DNA from: Eutrigla gurnardus
Lineage: Eukaryota; Chordata; Actinopteri; Perciformes; Triglidae
Length of the DNA: 64,000 nt
Assembly: GCA_963514095.1 (NCBI GenBank)
Contig: OY741285.1
Coordinates: 16,484,820 to 16,548,819, forward strand
Direction of reading: 5' to 3'
The stretch's first letter is position 1. Each line of letters begins with the position of its first letter. Below the pieces are notes generated by a model. The model saw only the letters and a program-made list of their open reading frames with translations. It was not told where the DNA came from and ran no database searches. Positions 46,480 to 58,440 of the stretch are shown here, piece after piece. The translations under genes were made by a program, and so were the position numbers.

Positions 46480-49400
46480 CTTTCTTTTCCCTCCCTTCCA
46501 GCCTCTCACCATCCTTTCCTCCAACATCTCCTGATGTCCTCTCAGACCTAGTTATTATTTTTACATGCTGCCGTAGTCCCTATCTTTCATATTAAATGCT
46601 TTTAACCCAGAGCGGTGACATTAACAGAGAGGAGGCCTGGCAGCTCACTTGTAGTCTATATCTTTAAGCATGCTCTAAGCTCTGTGTGTATGTGTGTTTG
46701 AATGTCTGACCTTGTGATAACGAAAGTGTGATTCAGTGTGAGTGTATACGCTCTTTATATAAGTCCATGTCAGGCAGGCAGCGTGTCTGGGCAACGTAAA
46801 TGTGCGGTCAAGTGTACATGTAGTGCACTTTTCTATGAGTTCTCTGTGAATGCTTGAATCTGAGGCGTTGGACGTGCAGACTGTATGCACACATGCATAA
46901 GGCTGCATAAATTGTATTGGTGATCACGTCTGTGTCAAATTGATCACCATAAGTGGATGATTATTATAACCAATTTGTTTTTCCGTGATTTCTCATGCAG
47001 ATTACCATGATTACCGTGGCTCGGTATTTCTTCAACACTGTAGTGAAAACAAAGAAAATGCAGGAAATAACTGTTGATATTAGCTGTTTGCTTCCCCCTG
47101 CTGCACACTTCCTTGTTTCTGGCTCTGCACTAATTAATATACAGTACCTGTGATGATTTGTGCTACTTGATTGAAATTCTGTTTATTCTGTGTGACTTTC
47201 TGCCAGCTTTGTTCTGCTCTCTGCTGAATTTTCAGCATCTCCAGCTCACAGCACCAAAGCCAAGCAGCACCTGTGCTACCAAACTGTTCAGATAATAATG
47301 GCTTTGACTTCAAAGGGAGTGAGCAAGATTCAAGAGGCTAGGTTATCCCATGCTCACATGCCAGTTAGACTCCTGTCATTGCTTAGCAACTAATGGCTAC
47401 TTCTTTCCCCATGACAAATTGCTGCTTTTTACTATAAATGGATGAAGGATTACAGGTGGAGGTTATTTGTATGTATACAGCAACAGTACCATTACAGGTT
47501 AGAGGATGTTCTGTGCTCTTTCTTAAGAGGCAAACTGTATTTGTATAGGTAGTTATGAGAAATATTCGAGGATATTTGAAACTTCAACAACCTCAAACAT
47601 GCAGTCATTTTTTACTTATAGTGTACTTTTGGTTGCATATATTGTCCAGACAGAAATGAGGATGAAAATCGGGTTTTCCTTTTTGGAAACGAAAACAGCT
47701 ACAAAATGTGCAATGATCACATTAAATCAATTACAGGGATGGCCCATAAAACCAAATTTGGTCATATGTAGACCTGCAAACAAATGAGCTTTCCTGCTCA
47801 TGTCTTATTTTTAGCACTTAAAAATGAAGACTTGTGCTGCACCTGAGAATGCTGATATGACATATAAAGTGGAAAACAAGTTTACAAGCTAAATAGCTAA
47901 GTAGCTGGCTATATGCGCTTTGTAGTGGACCTTTTATTTGTTTGAACCAGCCACAAAGGTGACATTGGCATTGTTTTCACTTGCTGAGACTGTGTGTACC
48001 ACAGAGACGGTGCTCTTTGTCACCTGTTTCTTTTCATATTTGGCTGCGGACAGAGTTGTCACCATAATAGCGTTGCAACCGTGTAAAATGAACTCTTGAA
48101 AATGAATACATTAAACCTTATTTTGGATTGCAATAACAGTGAATAATTATCAGTTACTTTAATTTGCAACAGGCAGCAGCCATGATGCAGTAGCTTAGTC
48201 TGTCTTTGTTAGTATTAAATGTGTTGAAAGGTAGTTTATAATATAAAACAGCATATCACTTAAAAATATTGATTAACTTTTGTTTTTTTACAGCAGCAGT
48301 TCATTTATATATTTGAGTAAATTGATTAACGTTGACACATGTATTCATAATATTTATGATTGCTAATGAGAATTTAAAAGGCTCATTTGAATTCCAGATT
48401 CAAACTCAAACGTCACACTGCTCCATTATTTTTTTGTCATCCAAGCAGCTGCAAAGTACAGTGTTGACTAATATTGTTGTAGCTCTATCTCATTTATTTA
48501 TAAAATCACTCACTAGCTCACACAGGAAATTAATTCTGCTCCAGTTATAAACTGTCTTAAGATGCACCGCTGAGATACAGTCCAGAAAGACCAAACTTAC
48601 AGATAACATATTACACAATATTATTTATTAGCTACAGGAATGAGAACAATAAGCAAATTATTGACAATTTTAATGGAGAGAATTGTTTTTTTGTTTTTTT
48701 TTGAGGAAACAGCGTAAGCTTTCTCCTAAGAATGGAAATGTCTTTTCATAATGAAACCCCAGAGAGTTAACATCAAGTCCAGAGAGGAAAGTAGCTGTTG
48801 AGAGTCTCAGTGAGCAGCATCTTCATATGGATTCAGAGTGGAGCTCTTTGATGGGGTTTGCATTTTTTAAGATGCTCTCAATCAGAGGGCTTCTGAATTC
48901 ATCCCAAAGTTTTTCATTTGCTGCTGTATAAAATATTAGACCAGAAGAGCGAGCTTCACCAGAAAACGTCCTTTAAAGTAAAAGCGGTATATGAATATAT
49001 ACATGGAAACACACATACACACACGTGCTCCCTCTATTAACTAGATTGCATTTCTCATTCCCTTTTTTGCGGCTGTCCTCGTGTGTCTCTGCCCGGACTT
49101 TTCCTCCAGCTGTTGCTTTGATATTAGCTTCATGAAATCTGTGTGAACACCATAGATGCAAGTAATCTGCCCCACTGCAAGAGCCCCGTTCAGACAGTCT
49201 CTCTCATTCTCTTCTCATCTTATTGCGTCCTTCTCAATCTTTAATCCTCCCACCCGTAACAGAATACAAGAACTTTGAGTCATCACTCTTTTTTCTTTTT
49301 TTTTTCATAACTTGGTGCAAGTTGGGTGAAAGGATGTAATTTTTTTTCAGCACTTTCTGAGGACATCTGACTGTGTAGCTTTGATGAGGTTTCCTCCAGG

Positions 49401-49600
49401 TGTCCTGATAGTCAGGGTCAATGTTTTGTCCTCTGCTAGCCCATTTCTACCTGAGGCTGTTGGGGGGGAATGCTTCTTCCAAAGCTGCAGCATCCTTAAT
49501 AAGTGTCATCAAGAAGGATCCTAAACTGACCTTGAGCAGCGTTAAATAAAATAATAACTTTTATCATGTTAACTCTAATTTCAAAGCAAATCAACACAAC
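46480..49600. other. AT-rich non-coding DNA
   Basis: Only short unrecognised ORFs. No terminal repeats, RNA gene or splice-bounded exon could be supported. Confidence 0.4.
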
Positions 49601-49604
49601 CCAG

Positions 49605-50330
49605 GGTAGGCATTTATAATATAATTTGAATAGTAAAAAAAAAAAAAAATCAATACTAATGCTGAAATGAATATTCAATGCATGTTTTTTTTATAAACGT
49701 GTTGTCTAATATTATCAAATCTCGCCATCCTTGCCTTGGCCTACCCACAGAAACAAATGCTTTTGTCAAATGAAGTCTGATGAACATTAAAGTTATCTGA
49801 ATCACAATCTCACGATCAGAAATAACAATAATCAGAGATAACACGACGCACACACGGAGATAACCACTCTGCAGCACTCTGAAATCAATACAAAGATATC
49901 AATGTACTCAAGAAGCGATGACGTCATGACAAAGATGCAGTCATGCTGCTTACTGCTAGCTAGCTCGACCCGCGTCTCCATCGGCTGACTCATCTGGAAC
50001 GAGACCAACAGCAGGCTGTGCGTGAGAATGTAAAAGAAGCTGATGGTGATGAAGGAGGAGGAAGACGAGGAGGACACTGTGTCCTCACGAGGACGGCAAT
50101 GTGATTCAGGTCATTGGGCCTAAGCTGTAGGCTGTAATTCAACATATTTATTGGTAATGTTTTTGGAACAAACCACAACCACATTGCCAATAATGGCATT
50201 GACAATGGCCTGTGTAGTGTAGTAAATATTAATAATAGGCTGACTTTGAGCATTACAAAATTTGAATATAATTCATATAAAAAATATAGAATTAAATTTG
50301 AATAGGATTAGGGGAAAATTGACCGCTCTA
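49605..50330 (-). mobile_element. hAT-type MITE, family A copy 2 (inverted relative to copy 1)
   Basis: The right end reads GACCGCTCTA, matching the TAGAGC terminus inverted. The interior (CTGTGTAGTGTAGTAAATATTA, CCACAACCACATTGCCAATA, CCTTGGCCTACCCACAG, ATGAAGTCTGATGAACA) is the reverse complement of matching parts of 41660-42401. The left terminus is eroded, and no clean target duplication could be found. Confidence 0.75.
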
Positions 50331-51820
50331 CCCAATACAGTTATGGTATTGAGGCAGTACTGAAAGCAGGCATCAAAAGTCTGCTCAGATATATCTTGTT
50401 TATTTCCTGTTTTAATCCAATTTTTCTAGTTTTATTTCCTGTTCTGTTTTATCAGACTGTAATTTAATCAAGCAATATTTCTGTATGTTGTACGCATCAT
50501 TTTGGACACACAACATCAGCGTTGGACCAGTTTAAAAAAAAGTCAAACAATATACAAAGACTGCCCATTGTTCTGATGGCCCATCATTCTGAAACCCAGA
50601 AAATGTCCCATTGGACTGAAATCCCATTTGTCCTGAAAACACCCATTGCTCCAAAAATACACACTCTCTATGCAACAGACCTAAGCACATAATTATTATA
50701 AAGAATGATGCGAGCCATGGCGTTACCATGGTGACAAACAAACCACGACTGTCTAACAGTTCTCAAACGCCAAAAGCCTAAAATCCGGCCCCTGAGCGCC
50801 TCCCAGTTCAAGACCCACTAAAAGACCTAACCAGGTTGTTTACAAATAAGACACCCCTCACTGGTCAAGAGACTGCCCTAAGCTGCGTCCGAATCGAAAC
50901 ATTGATGTCCTCCATTGATTTCCGGGCGTAACTTCTTTCAGCTTTGTGCGTTAAACGTGATAATGAATGGGACGCTTCAGAGCTCATTATGCTATTGAGC
51001 ACCAGCTGGGTGGTTGTTCCGCCCTGCTGAAGGAGAGACGATGAAGCCCATGCAGTCTTCACTCAATAAGCCCAGGCAAATAGAGCATGTTGACTGAGTC
51101 TTCAGAGACTACAGATCGTTGTCATTGATTTGGTCTTGGTCTACTTATGGTGATCAATTCCATTTAACTTAAGATATGAATTAAACCCACAGTTGATATA
51201 ACGCAGCCCTCATTTCTTTTGTTAATTTAGATGAGCTGGACTGCATGTCAAAAGTATCGCCAGGAGTTTCAAATTACTGATGTGACCGTGATGAAACTGA
51301 AGTGATTTAAAACCCTGACTAGACGTTTCATTGAAAACGAGGCAGAGACCTTGCATTCACAATTCACATTTACGTAATCATAGCATTTTATCTTAAATGT
51401 CATTAATCTAAAGAGATGAGTCACATTGTTTCTGAGAATGTCTTTGTGCAGTTCTGATCACTGGGTATCATGAATATTTTGACAATTAATTTTAGTCATC
51501 TTCATGAAAAAAATGAGAAGTTCTGTTCGAGCTAAATAATATAGGTCTTGTTGTCCTGCTGAAAGCATTTATTTCTCTAGCAGAAGGCTGTCTAGAAGAC
51601 ACATGAGACCTCTGACTCAGACTAATGGAGTCTAAACGGTGGATTAGCGTCTTCCTCTGTTAAAAAACGTTTTCTCTTTCAGACATATTATTTCTGTGAC
51701 CACTGCGTGATTTGCAGTAACAAACTCGCAGGCTTTGCTTCATTCAGGTTATCTTTTAAAGTTACTTTTAACTGGTTATGAAACTATCTGTTTAATACTG
51801 GTAGCAGTATAAGGATAAGT
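50331..51820. other. Non-coding DNA with a degenerate tandem repeat
   Basis: At about 50566-50665 a phrase of the type CCCATTGTTCTGAAA recurs about five times with changes. The remainder is unremarkable and carries no recognised gene. Confidence 0.4.
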
Positions 51821-51869
51821 ATATTTTATACGACTCAAATACAGCCAGTATTTGAGTCGTATAAAATAT
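51821..51869. repeat. Perfect 22-bp inverted repeat with 5-base loop
   Basis: The arm 51821-51842 (ATATTTTATACGACTCAAAT then AC) is perfectly complementary to 51848-51869, with AGCCA between. It would fold into a 22-bp stem. No neighbouring element explains it. Confidence 0.9.
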
Positions 51870-51974
51870 TCGCTTTGACTACATATTACATAAAACAAAA
51901 TGTGCTGCTGACATGTCGACCCTGAAAGGAAAATGTTGGTTCGGAGCTTTAAAAAAAGTCAGTCTGAATGGATG

Positions 51975-52150
51975 GATGTGGTTCAGAAGGGTCATCCACT
52001 AATCAGAAGATCTGCCGTTTGATCCACCTGTCAAAGTGTCTTTGAGCAAGATCCTGAACCCCAGATGGCTCCAGATGGCTCTACCATCGAGCGTTTGAGT
52101 GGTTGCTTAGACTAGAAAAGCGCAATATAAATGCAAAAACATTTACCATT
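51975..52150 (+). repeat. tRNA-derived SINE, degenerate
   Basis: The phrases CTGCCGTTTGATCC (B-box-like), GTGTCTTTGAGCAAGATCCT, GAACCCCAGATGGCTCC and the end GACTAGAAAAGCGCAATATA AATG follow the order of a common teleost tRNA-type SINE. An internal duplication of CCAGATGGCT is visible. Confidence 0.6.
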
Positions 52151-54170
52151 GTATTGTGTGTTTCATTGCACTTAGCATCCATATTTCAAATAGATTTATG
52201 TTTGCACATTGAGAGCTATTCTGATAAAAGCTCTAAATGCACAAAGGGAAACCTGTTTTAAATAACGGCATAATAAAGATAATGTGAAAAGCATGTTGAC
52301 ACATTTTCCTACTTGCACAAAGACCAACAAGATGCTCCTCTGTGTGAAAACACGGTCTCATGGCACTCTTAAATTCAGCTCTTACCATAAAATGGAAGAG
52401 AATACTGATGAACACCATAACGATTAACTTTTATGTGAGAGCATTTAAAGAGCGATCAGCTCTTACGCGAGGCCCGGTATATCCGTCTTTCCCGAGCTGC
52501 TTGTAATGCTAAGAATGACATAAGGCACACATGTCAAAATCCCTGGTGTTTCTCTTTGAAGCTGCTTCAGCTTTCCTCTGGCTGCTTTCATTTCTCAGCA
52601 CCCACATGCTTTTGGTTCTCATCCCTCCTGCGCCTCGCCTCCCTGCATGTTCTCCCGTGTACTAACAGATAGCATTTGATGGGAGCATTTCCTGTGATAT
52701 ATGAAGACCAGCGTAGAAGCATGGCTGAGATTGAAAGAGCGTGTGTTGTTTGGAGGGGGAGCGAGGGCACGTAAGCCCAGAAGACCACATTGTTCTGTTG
52801 AAGTAGATGTGAGTCAGAAAGGCAATTTTCAACACCGCGTGTAAACCATATCTGGAAATGCCTTCCAGGAAATTGCACTCAAACAGAAGACGGAGTGGTA
52901 AACACCACATCCAAACACAGGCAAGTTCCCACTAACTTAGATAATTGAATGTATGTCATCCAATATGTTTTGCTATTTACAACAAACATACTACATGAAC
53001 TGCAAAGGGGTATAACGGTGTACATATTCATACTGGAAAGTTTCAGTACAGCACGTTCGGTTCGCTGTAGGATATCCTGTCGGTACGCCCTGTGACCCAA
53101 ACAGCTATTTGAGTTTTACCCAGAAAGTTTTGGCAGCGCGTCAGGTGTTGTGTAGCATGCTAGTTGGTTTAGCCCGGTTAATAAAGCACAATCGACCAAA
53201 AAACTGAAGTGGACTTAAATGTGTCGATTAGCGGACTGAAGGGCAAGTCTTTATTTAGTCAGACATCTGCTCTAACTTTTTCCTGTAGTCCCCAATAAAA
53301 ACTCACAGCCTGTCAATTATCCAGAGTAACAGGGACATTGCTTATGAAAGACACATCACTGTGAATATGATACATCAGATTTCTTTCACCACATTTGTAT
53401 TGACAAAAAAAGGTACAGACACGTAGCTTAAAACCAGCACAGATATGACATGTCGATGGCTAGACAGCATTAGAGTTGAAGGTTTTTTTTGTCATTTGAA
53501 GCGACCCTTTCGGCATCAAGATCATTGTACACTGCTGTAATTATACTTGCACCATGTTGTAGATGTTCCCTTATCTGACAGCAATGCCGTGCTTGTGCAC
53601 TTACACCATCTGTGATAGTCATTGTCTTTGCTCTGCTGATTTAATCAGGTTTACACCTGGAATGCCAGCTGAATACATATCATTTGATGGTAGAATAGAA
53701 AACTAGCAGCAGTCTGGGTCCATTGCCAAACACCCTCTATTGAAAGTCATCGGTCTCTGTAATGAAGGACAGTCGATGATTCCGAGGTCAGTTGAGTGCA
53801 GGGGAACCTTGTTGCCATAATAAACCTCTGCTGCTGCTCTCATGTCTTGACTGGCAGCTGCTACACCTGAAGGGCACACACACTGCTGGATTCATTGACA
53901 CCTTAATAGTGCGGTGTGCAAACAGGGTTGAGCTGCAATGTGGCATGATGCAAAATCACAGAAGCAACGACTGAAATGATAACACATACCACATATTCAT
54001 GCTGGTGTTATCTCTGTTTTCATCTGCTTCTTGCTTGTATCCTTATAGTCACTGGTTGTCCTTTTGTCTGCAGTTCATCAAGTTTTTAATGGAGGGAATT
54101 AACATTTCAAATTAATCTGATCTCATGTAATCAGATTACCAGCTAACATAACCATGTTATAGCCATATAC
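52151..54170. other. AT-rich non-coding DNA
   Basis: No recognised gene, RNA or element boundary. ORFs are short and unrelated to known families as far as I can tell. Confidence 0.4.
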
Positions 54171-54175
54171 AGCCT

Positions 54176-55306
54176 GTACTTTTGGGGGACAAGCTGGAGC
54201 TCACCGGGGTGGACCAACACCTCACGACCTGGATCCTGGATTACCTCACCAACCGGCCACAGTATGTGAGGACTCGGGACTGTGTGTCGGACACAGTCAT
54301 CTGCAGTACGGGGGCCCCACAGGGAACAGTCCTGGCCCCATTTCTGCTCACCCTGTACACTGCAGACTTCTTGCACCAAACACCTCACAGCCATCTACAA
54401 AAGTTCTCTGACGACTCTGCTATCGTCGGCCTCATCAGGGACGGGGACGACAGAGCCTACAGAGAACTTATTAAAGACTTTGTGGACTGGTGCCAGCGGA
54501 ACCATCTCCAGCTCAACGCCAGGAAGACCAAAGAGCTGGTGGTGGAGTTCCGCAGGCGCAAACAACCCTGCACACAGGTGAACAACGGACATTGAGATGG
54601 TGACATCTTACAAGTACCTGGGAGTTCACCTGAACAATAAACTGGACTGGTCTCATCACACTGCAGCAAGAAAGGTCAGAGCAGACTCCATCTGCTGAGG
54701 AAGCTGCAGGGGGCACTCCTGACAACTTTCTATGACTCTGTGGTGGCATCAGCCATTTTCTATGGTGTAGTCTGCTGGAGCAGCAGCATCTCGGCAGCAG
54801 ACAGGAAGAGACTTGACAAACTTATCAAGAAGGCCCGCTCCATCCTGGGATGCCCTCTTGACCCCGTGCAGGTGCTGGGAGAGAGCAGGATGATGGACAA
54901 GCTGTCATCCTGCTGGTGAAGGAGTCCCACCCCCTGCAGGTCACTATCACCACACTGGTCAGCTCCTTCAGTGATAGACTGATACACCCCAAGTGTGTGA
55001 AGGAGAGGTATCGCAGGTCCTTCCTTCCTGCTGCTGTCAGACTCTAAGCACTGCTCCCAATAGACCTCATTCTGCACTCTATACTTTATTGTAAATAAAA
55101 AACAAATTCACTGCTGTTAATTTTGTACAATATCATGTTTATCTGTATATACAAGTCTATTCTATTTCTTACCTTTTTAAATTATATTGTTAATTTTTAA
55201 TAATAATTACTATTGTGTTTTTTTGTAACATTCTGTCCTTTGGCTGCTGTGGCAAACAAATTTCCCAGTTGAGGGACAATAAAGGAATTCTGATTCTGAT
55301 TCTGAT
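54176..55306 (+). mobile_element. LINE fragment: reverse-transcriptase palm and C-terminus, with 3' tail
   Basis: The open frame at 54182-54595 shows the RT motifs GAPQGTVLAPFLLTLYTADF and KFSDDSAIVGLIRDGDD, an SDD in the catalytic FADD position. It continues DFVDWCQRNHLQLNARKTKE. A frameshift near 54580 breaks it. The next frame reads YKYLGVHLNNKLDW, and later text covers LDKLIKKARSILGCPLDPVQ and RYRRSFLPAAVRL. It ends ACAATAAAGGAATTC followed by three TGATTC units, a LINE-type repeat tail. It is 5'-truncated and dead, and belongs to the group of the copy at 22990-23664. Confidence 0.85.
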
Positions 55307-55422
55307 GTAGCTTGGATTTTATCTTTTCATCCAGGCTTTTGATGTAAGAATGAAGAATACTTTAGAATTATTTTATGCACTTTTATTATATCTGAGTTCA
55401 AATATCATAGATTTCAAGGGAA

Positions 55423-55423
55423 T

Positions 55424-55492
<69 letters not shown>
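55423..55492. repeat. (TA)n microsatellite
   Basis: About 34 uninterrupted TA units. A second, shorter TA array lies at about 55695-55720. The two arrays bracket the 179-bp inverted duplicate. Confidence 0.92.
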
Positions 55493-55494
<2 letters not shown>

Positions 55495-55514
55495 TCAGTT
55501 TGAATGAAATACTG

Positions 55515-55693
55515 ACAATCTCAGATCATACGATGATACAAAAGGAGCAATAAAGGATTTTCAGATGATACTTGAAAAATACTGTATTTTGGGGTCAAAC
55601 AATCTTACAGAAGATCACATTTCCTTCACAAAGCACACGAGTACGCTGATCAACATCAAAAAGCCATTGTTTCACTGTTAATCAACATTCAGT
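55515..55693 (-). repeat. Inverted copy of the 179-bp segment at 19534-19712
   Basis: Reverse-complemented, it aligns gap-free to 19534-19712 with five mismatches by eye. It lies between two (TA)n arrays, 22 bases after the first and adjoining the second. No LTR, TIR, poly-A tail or clear target duplication marks it as a known element. Confidence 0.85.
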
Positions 55694-55720
55694 AATATAT
55701 ATATATATATATATATATAT

Positions 55721-56150
55721 TAGGATGAAAAAGTAGAGACAAACTACTGTGATTGATAACAGGCAACCAGGCAACACATCTACAGCAGGTCATCAAGGTA
55801 AACGACCCCTTGTACTATGCTACCCTGCTGTATAGATAACACAGCTGGAGCTCAGTGCACAGCGTGAGGTCTGCTCGCAGGTGCTTGAGTAAATGTTGTG
55901 AAAGCTGTGTGAATGGGTACACAGCTGTGTGGCTCTATTCTTTATTTAACATGTTCTAACCAAGCAGGCTGGGTTTCTTTTGCCCCGAACTGTTGATACA
56001 AATTTATTTCTGAATATAATTCTTAGACTTGAATAATCAGGATCATTATGGAAATTACAATCTCCGTTTGCAGGATTCTTTTTGTATTTTATGCACCTGC
56101 TGCATAGAAAAATCTTATAATTTTTAACATTACCCAAATCTATTTGGCTT
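55721..56150. other. Non-coding DNA
   Basis: AT-rich, nothing recognised. It ends at the target site of the solo LTR. Confidence 0.35.
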
Positions 56151-56156
56151 AATGTT

Positions 56157-56642
56157 TGTCAGGTGGGAGGTTTGGACTAGAGTTTGGAGCCGGACTCGGG
56201 GGTGCAGGTAATGAACAAAAAGAGTTTATTAACAAAAAAGGTAAGTCCAAGTACAAACACAAACAACCACCAACTGAGGGGTGAGAACTGAAAGAGGTGG
56301 TGGCGACAGGGGATGAGCTGACCCAAGGCACGGTGGAACTCCAAACATGGCTGTCTGAAAACAGGGAAACAAAAACAGAGGAATTACTAAAAGGCGTTCG
56401 CAGGACAGGCAAGACGAGAGGCTGTGGTGATCTGCCGCATGGAACGAAATAATCTGGCAGCCTGGTGCACTGGGGAAGGAGTCTTTCTGAGGAGCTTGAT
56501 GAAGGTGGAATTGGATGCAGGTGTACAACCTGGAAGTGGGTCAGCTCCGCCCCCTGTCACCACACACCGAAACTGAAGGAAGAAAAAAGAGAAACACAAA
56601 CACAGGCCAACACAAAATCCAAACCAAACCAAAACCATGACA
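56157..56642 (-). mobile_element. Solo LTR (Gypsy-like) in reverse orientation
   Basis: The unit starts TGTCAGG and ends CCATGACA, giving TG...CA termini with a short inverted repeat. It is flanked by the 6-mer AATGTT on both sides (56151-56156 and 56643-56648). On the minus strand it reads from TGTCATGGTTTTGG to a polyadenylation signal (TTAATAAACTC) about 60 bases before its end, as an LTR should. No internal retroviral genes adjoin, so recombination between LTRs is inferred. The class (Gypsy or similar) is from general resemblance. Confidence 0.75.
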
Positions 56643-56649
56643 AATGTTA

Positions 56650-58140
56650 TTTGTTTGCAACTCTTGGCCTGGTCTCTCTCTGTCTCGCCATAATGATACA
56701 TCAACGTGAAGTTTATAATGAAGAAGAAAAATAAAGGCTGTAAAAAACAAACCAGAACAATGAGTGTCAGATCATTCCTTTCACTAAATACCAGAGAATG
56801 TAAGTAATATAAAAATGCTATTTGATTCAATGTGTCTACTAAAAATATTTCAAATATATTACAAAGGGTTGTTAAAAAATAGATTTTTGAATATTGATTC
56901 ACTTTGTAAAAAGTCATAAAACAGCATTAAGTAGTTAAATATTTTTGAGCTATTTTTTCAAGCAGCAGCTTGTTAAAATCCTGTTTCCTTTGTGGGATTC
57001 ATGATTAAAGTGGTTTGTAAGGCTTCTACTTTTCATTTTTACATCCATGCATTCCATCTCTGATTAATCAATTCAAACAGGGCTGGTTTGATCTGGTCCT
57101 AACGTGATTTCTCTCTTTCCCCCCCGTCTCCTCTCATATCAGAGGCGTTGCAGTGGCACTCCAGCCTCGTCATGTCTGTCATTTTCCCTTAAATAGAAAC
57201 CTGGGACTGATGACGGAGATAGGGGAGGTAATTGTGATAGAATGAGCAAAATCAGCGACATCTGAGATGGCTGGTAATGAGCAGCTGTCCGTCAGTTAAT
57301 CAGCAAGTCCATTTCAGGACAGAAATGATAGCTCAGACCATTAGGCATACTGCAAAGAGAGAGTGTAGAGGTTTTCTTTTTTTTAAATTCACATTAATTT
57401 ATGTAAAGTCAACTGAGTCACTACTGCAAAGAACCATCACTAAGGGACTAATATCAGTCATTAAATAAGTCATTAAATACAAAGTCCTACAGGTAGCAGC
57501 TTTAAGAGCAAATGGATATTAAGTTTTCATCTGGAGGGCGTGTAGATGGAATTTCAATCTTCCCTGGTGAGACAGCGATGGCTGAAAACTAGATGATGGA
57601 GGGAGTGATGGGGAGAGACAAATGAGTGGCAGTACTGTGTATATAAATATGTTCATGCTATTAAACCGTGATGCCTTGCAGGTTTTCTCATCTGTGCTTT
57701 TTTCTTTCTTAGAAAGCTCGGTCTGTTCATCTGACACGTACAGTATGCTGCTCCTAATTAATAACAAATCCTAACTCATTCATTAACGAGCACTCTGGGC
57801 TATCAGGCTCTAAATACTGGAAAATCTTAACCATTAAATGTCTGATCTGATCTTCATTTCCACAGGTGTGAAGAGCTACATTAGAATCTGCTCGTTAACA
57901 TCAAAGTGTAAAGGCAATCTGAGAGACTAGTCCTCGACTAAAGATAACATTCAGTTGTTATTTTAAAAAAAAATCAGCCTTTTAATATAAACTCCTCAAA
58001 TAAATTATTTTAGTCGATTATTCCTCCCCTTTAATAATACCAATTGGTATTGTATTTTATATCGGAAAAGCCTGATTAGTCACCTTTACAACGAGGTACA
58101 ACTTGTAAGGATCATGCATGTGTGCTCCAAGCATAAACAT
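56650..58140. other. Non-coding DNA, part possibly conserved
   Basis: The stretch at about 57130-57310 (GGGACTGATGACGGAGATAG, TGGTAATGAGCAGCTGTCCG) is non-repetitive and could be conserved non-coding DNA. The rest is AT-rich with no recognised gene. Confidence 0.3.
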
Positions 58141-58149
58141 GCCACGTTT

Positions 58150-58440
58150 GTCCCTTCAGGATAAGTGCAATAGGCCAAGTGGAAGTTGGTGTTCCGGTAC
58201 GCAGAGTGGCAACATTGTTTGGTGTCAGCCCTGGTACCATTTCCAAATTTAGGACCACGGTCTGTGAGACTGGTAATGTCAAAGACAGACCACGACGTAG
58301 CCTTCCCAGGAAGAAAACACCCCAAGATGACTGGTTCCCCTTTGCCTGTAAATCTCTGGAAGAAAGCCTACGGTTCCTCGGTGAAGCAAGGGTGAGGAAC
58401 CGGTCTTCCTGGGGTGTTGTCTTCCCTCACAATGTAGGTC
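58150..58440 (+). pseudogene. Decayed Tc1-like transposase, N-terminal HTH fragment
   Basis: The plus-strand frame reads IGQVEVGVPVRRVATLFGVS, then PGTISKFRTTVCETGNVKDR, then PRRSLPRKKTPQDD. This follows the order of a Tc1/IS630-type transposase N-terminus: first helix-turn-helix, ETG(N/S)V.DRPR, GRPR-like hook, T..DD. It belongs to a different group from the intact Intruder gene at 30.5 kb. No catalytic DDE residues are found downstream and the frame is lost. It is a dead fragment. Confidence 0.65.

Noticed and set aside
56387..56917. 176-codon minus-strand ORF
   Set aside because: It covers part of the solo LTR and AT-rich flank; the hydrophobic low-complexity translation resembles no protein.
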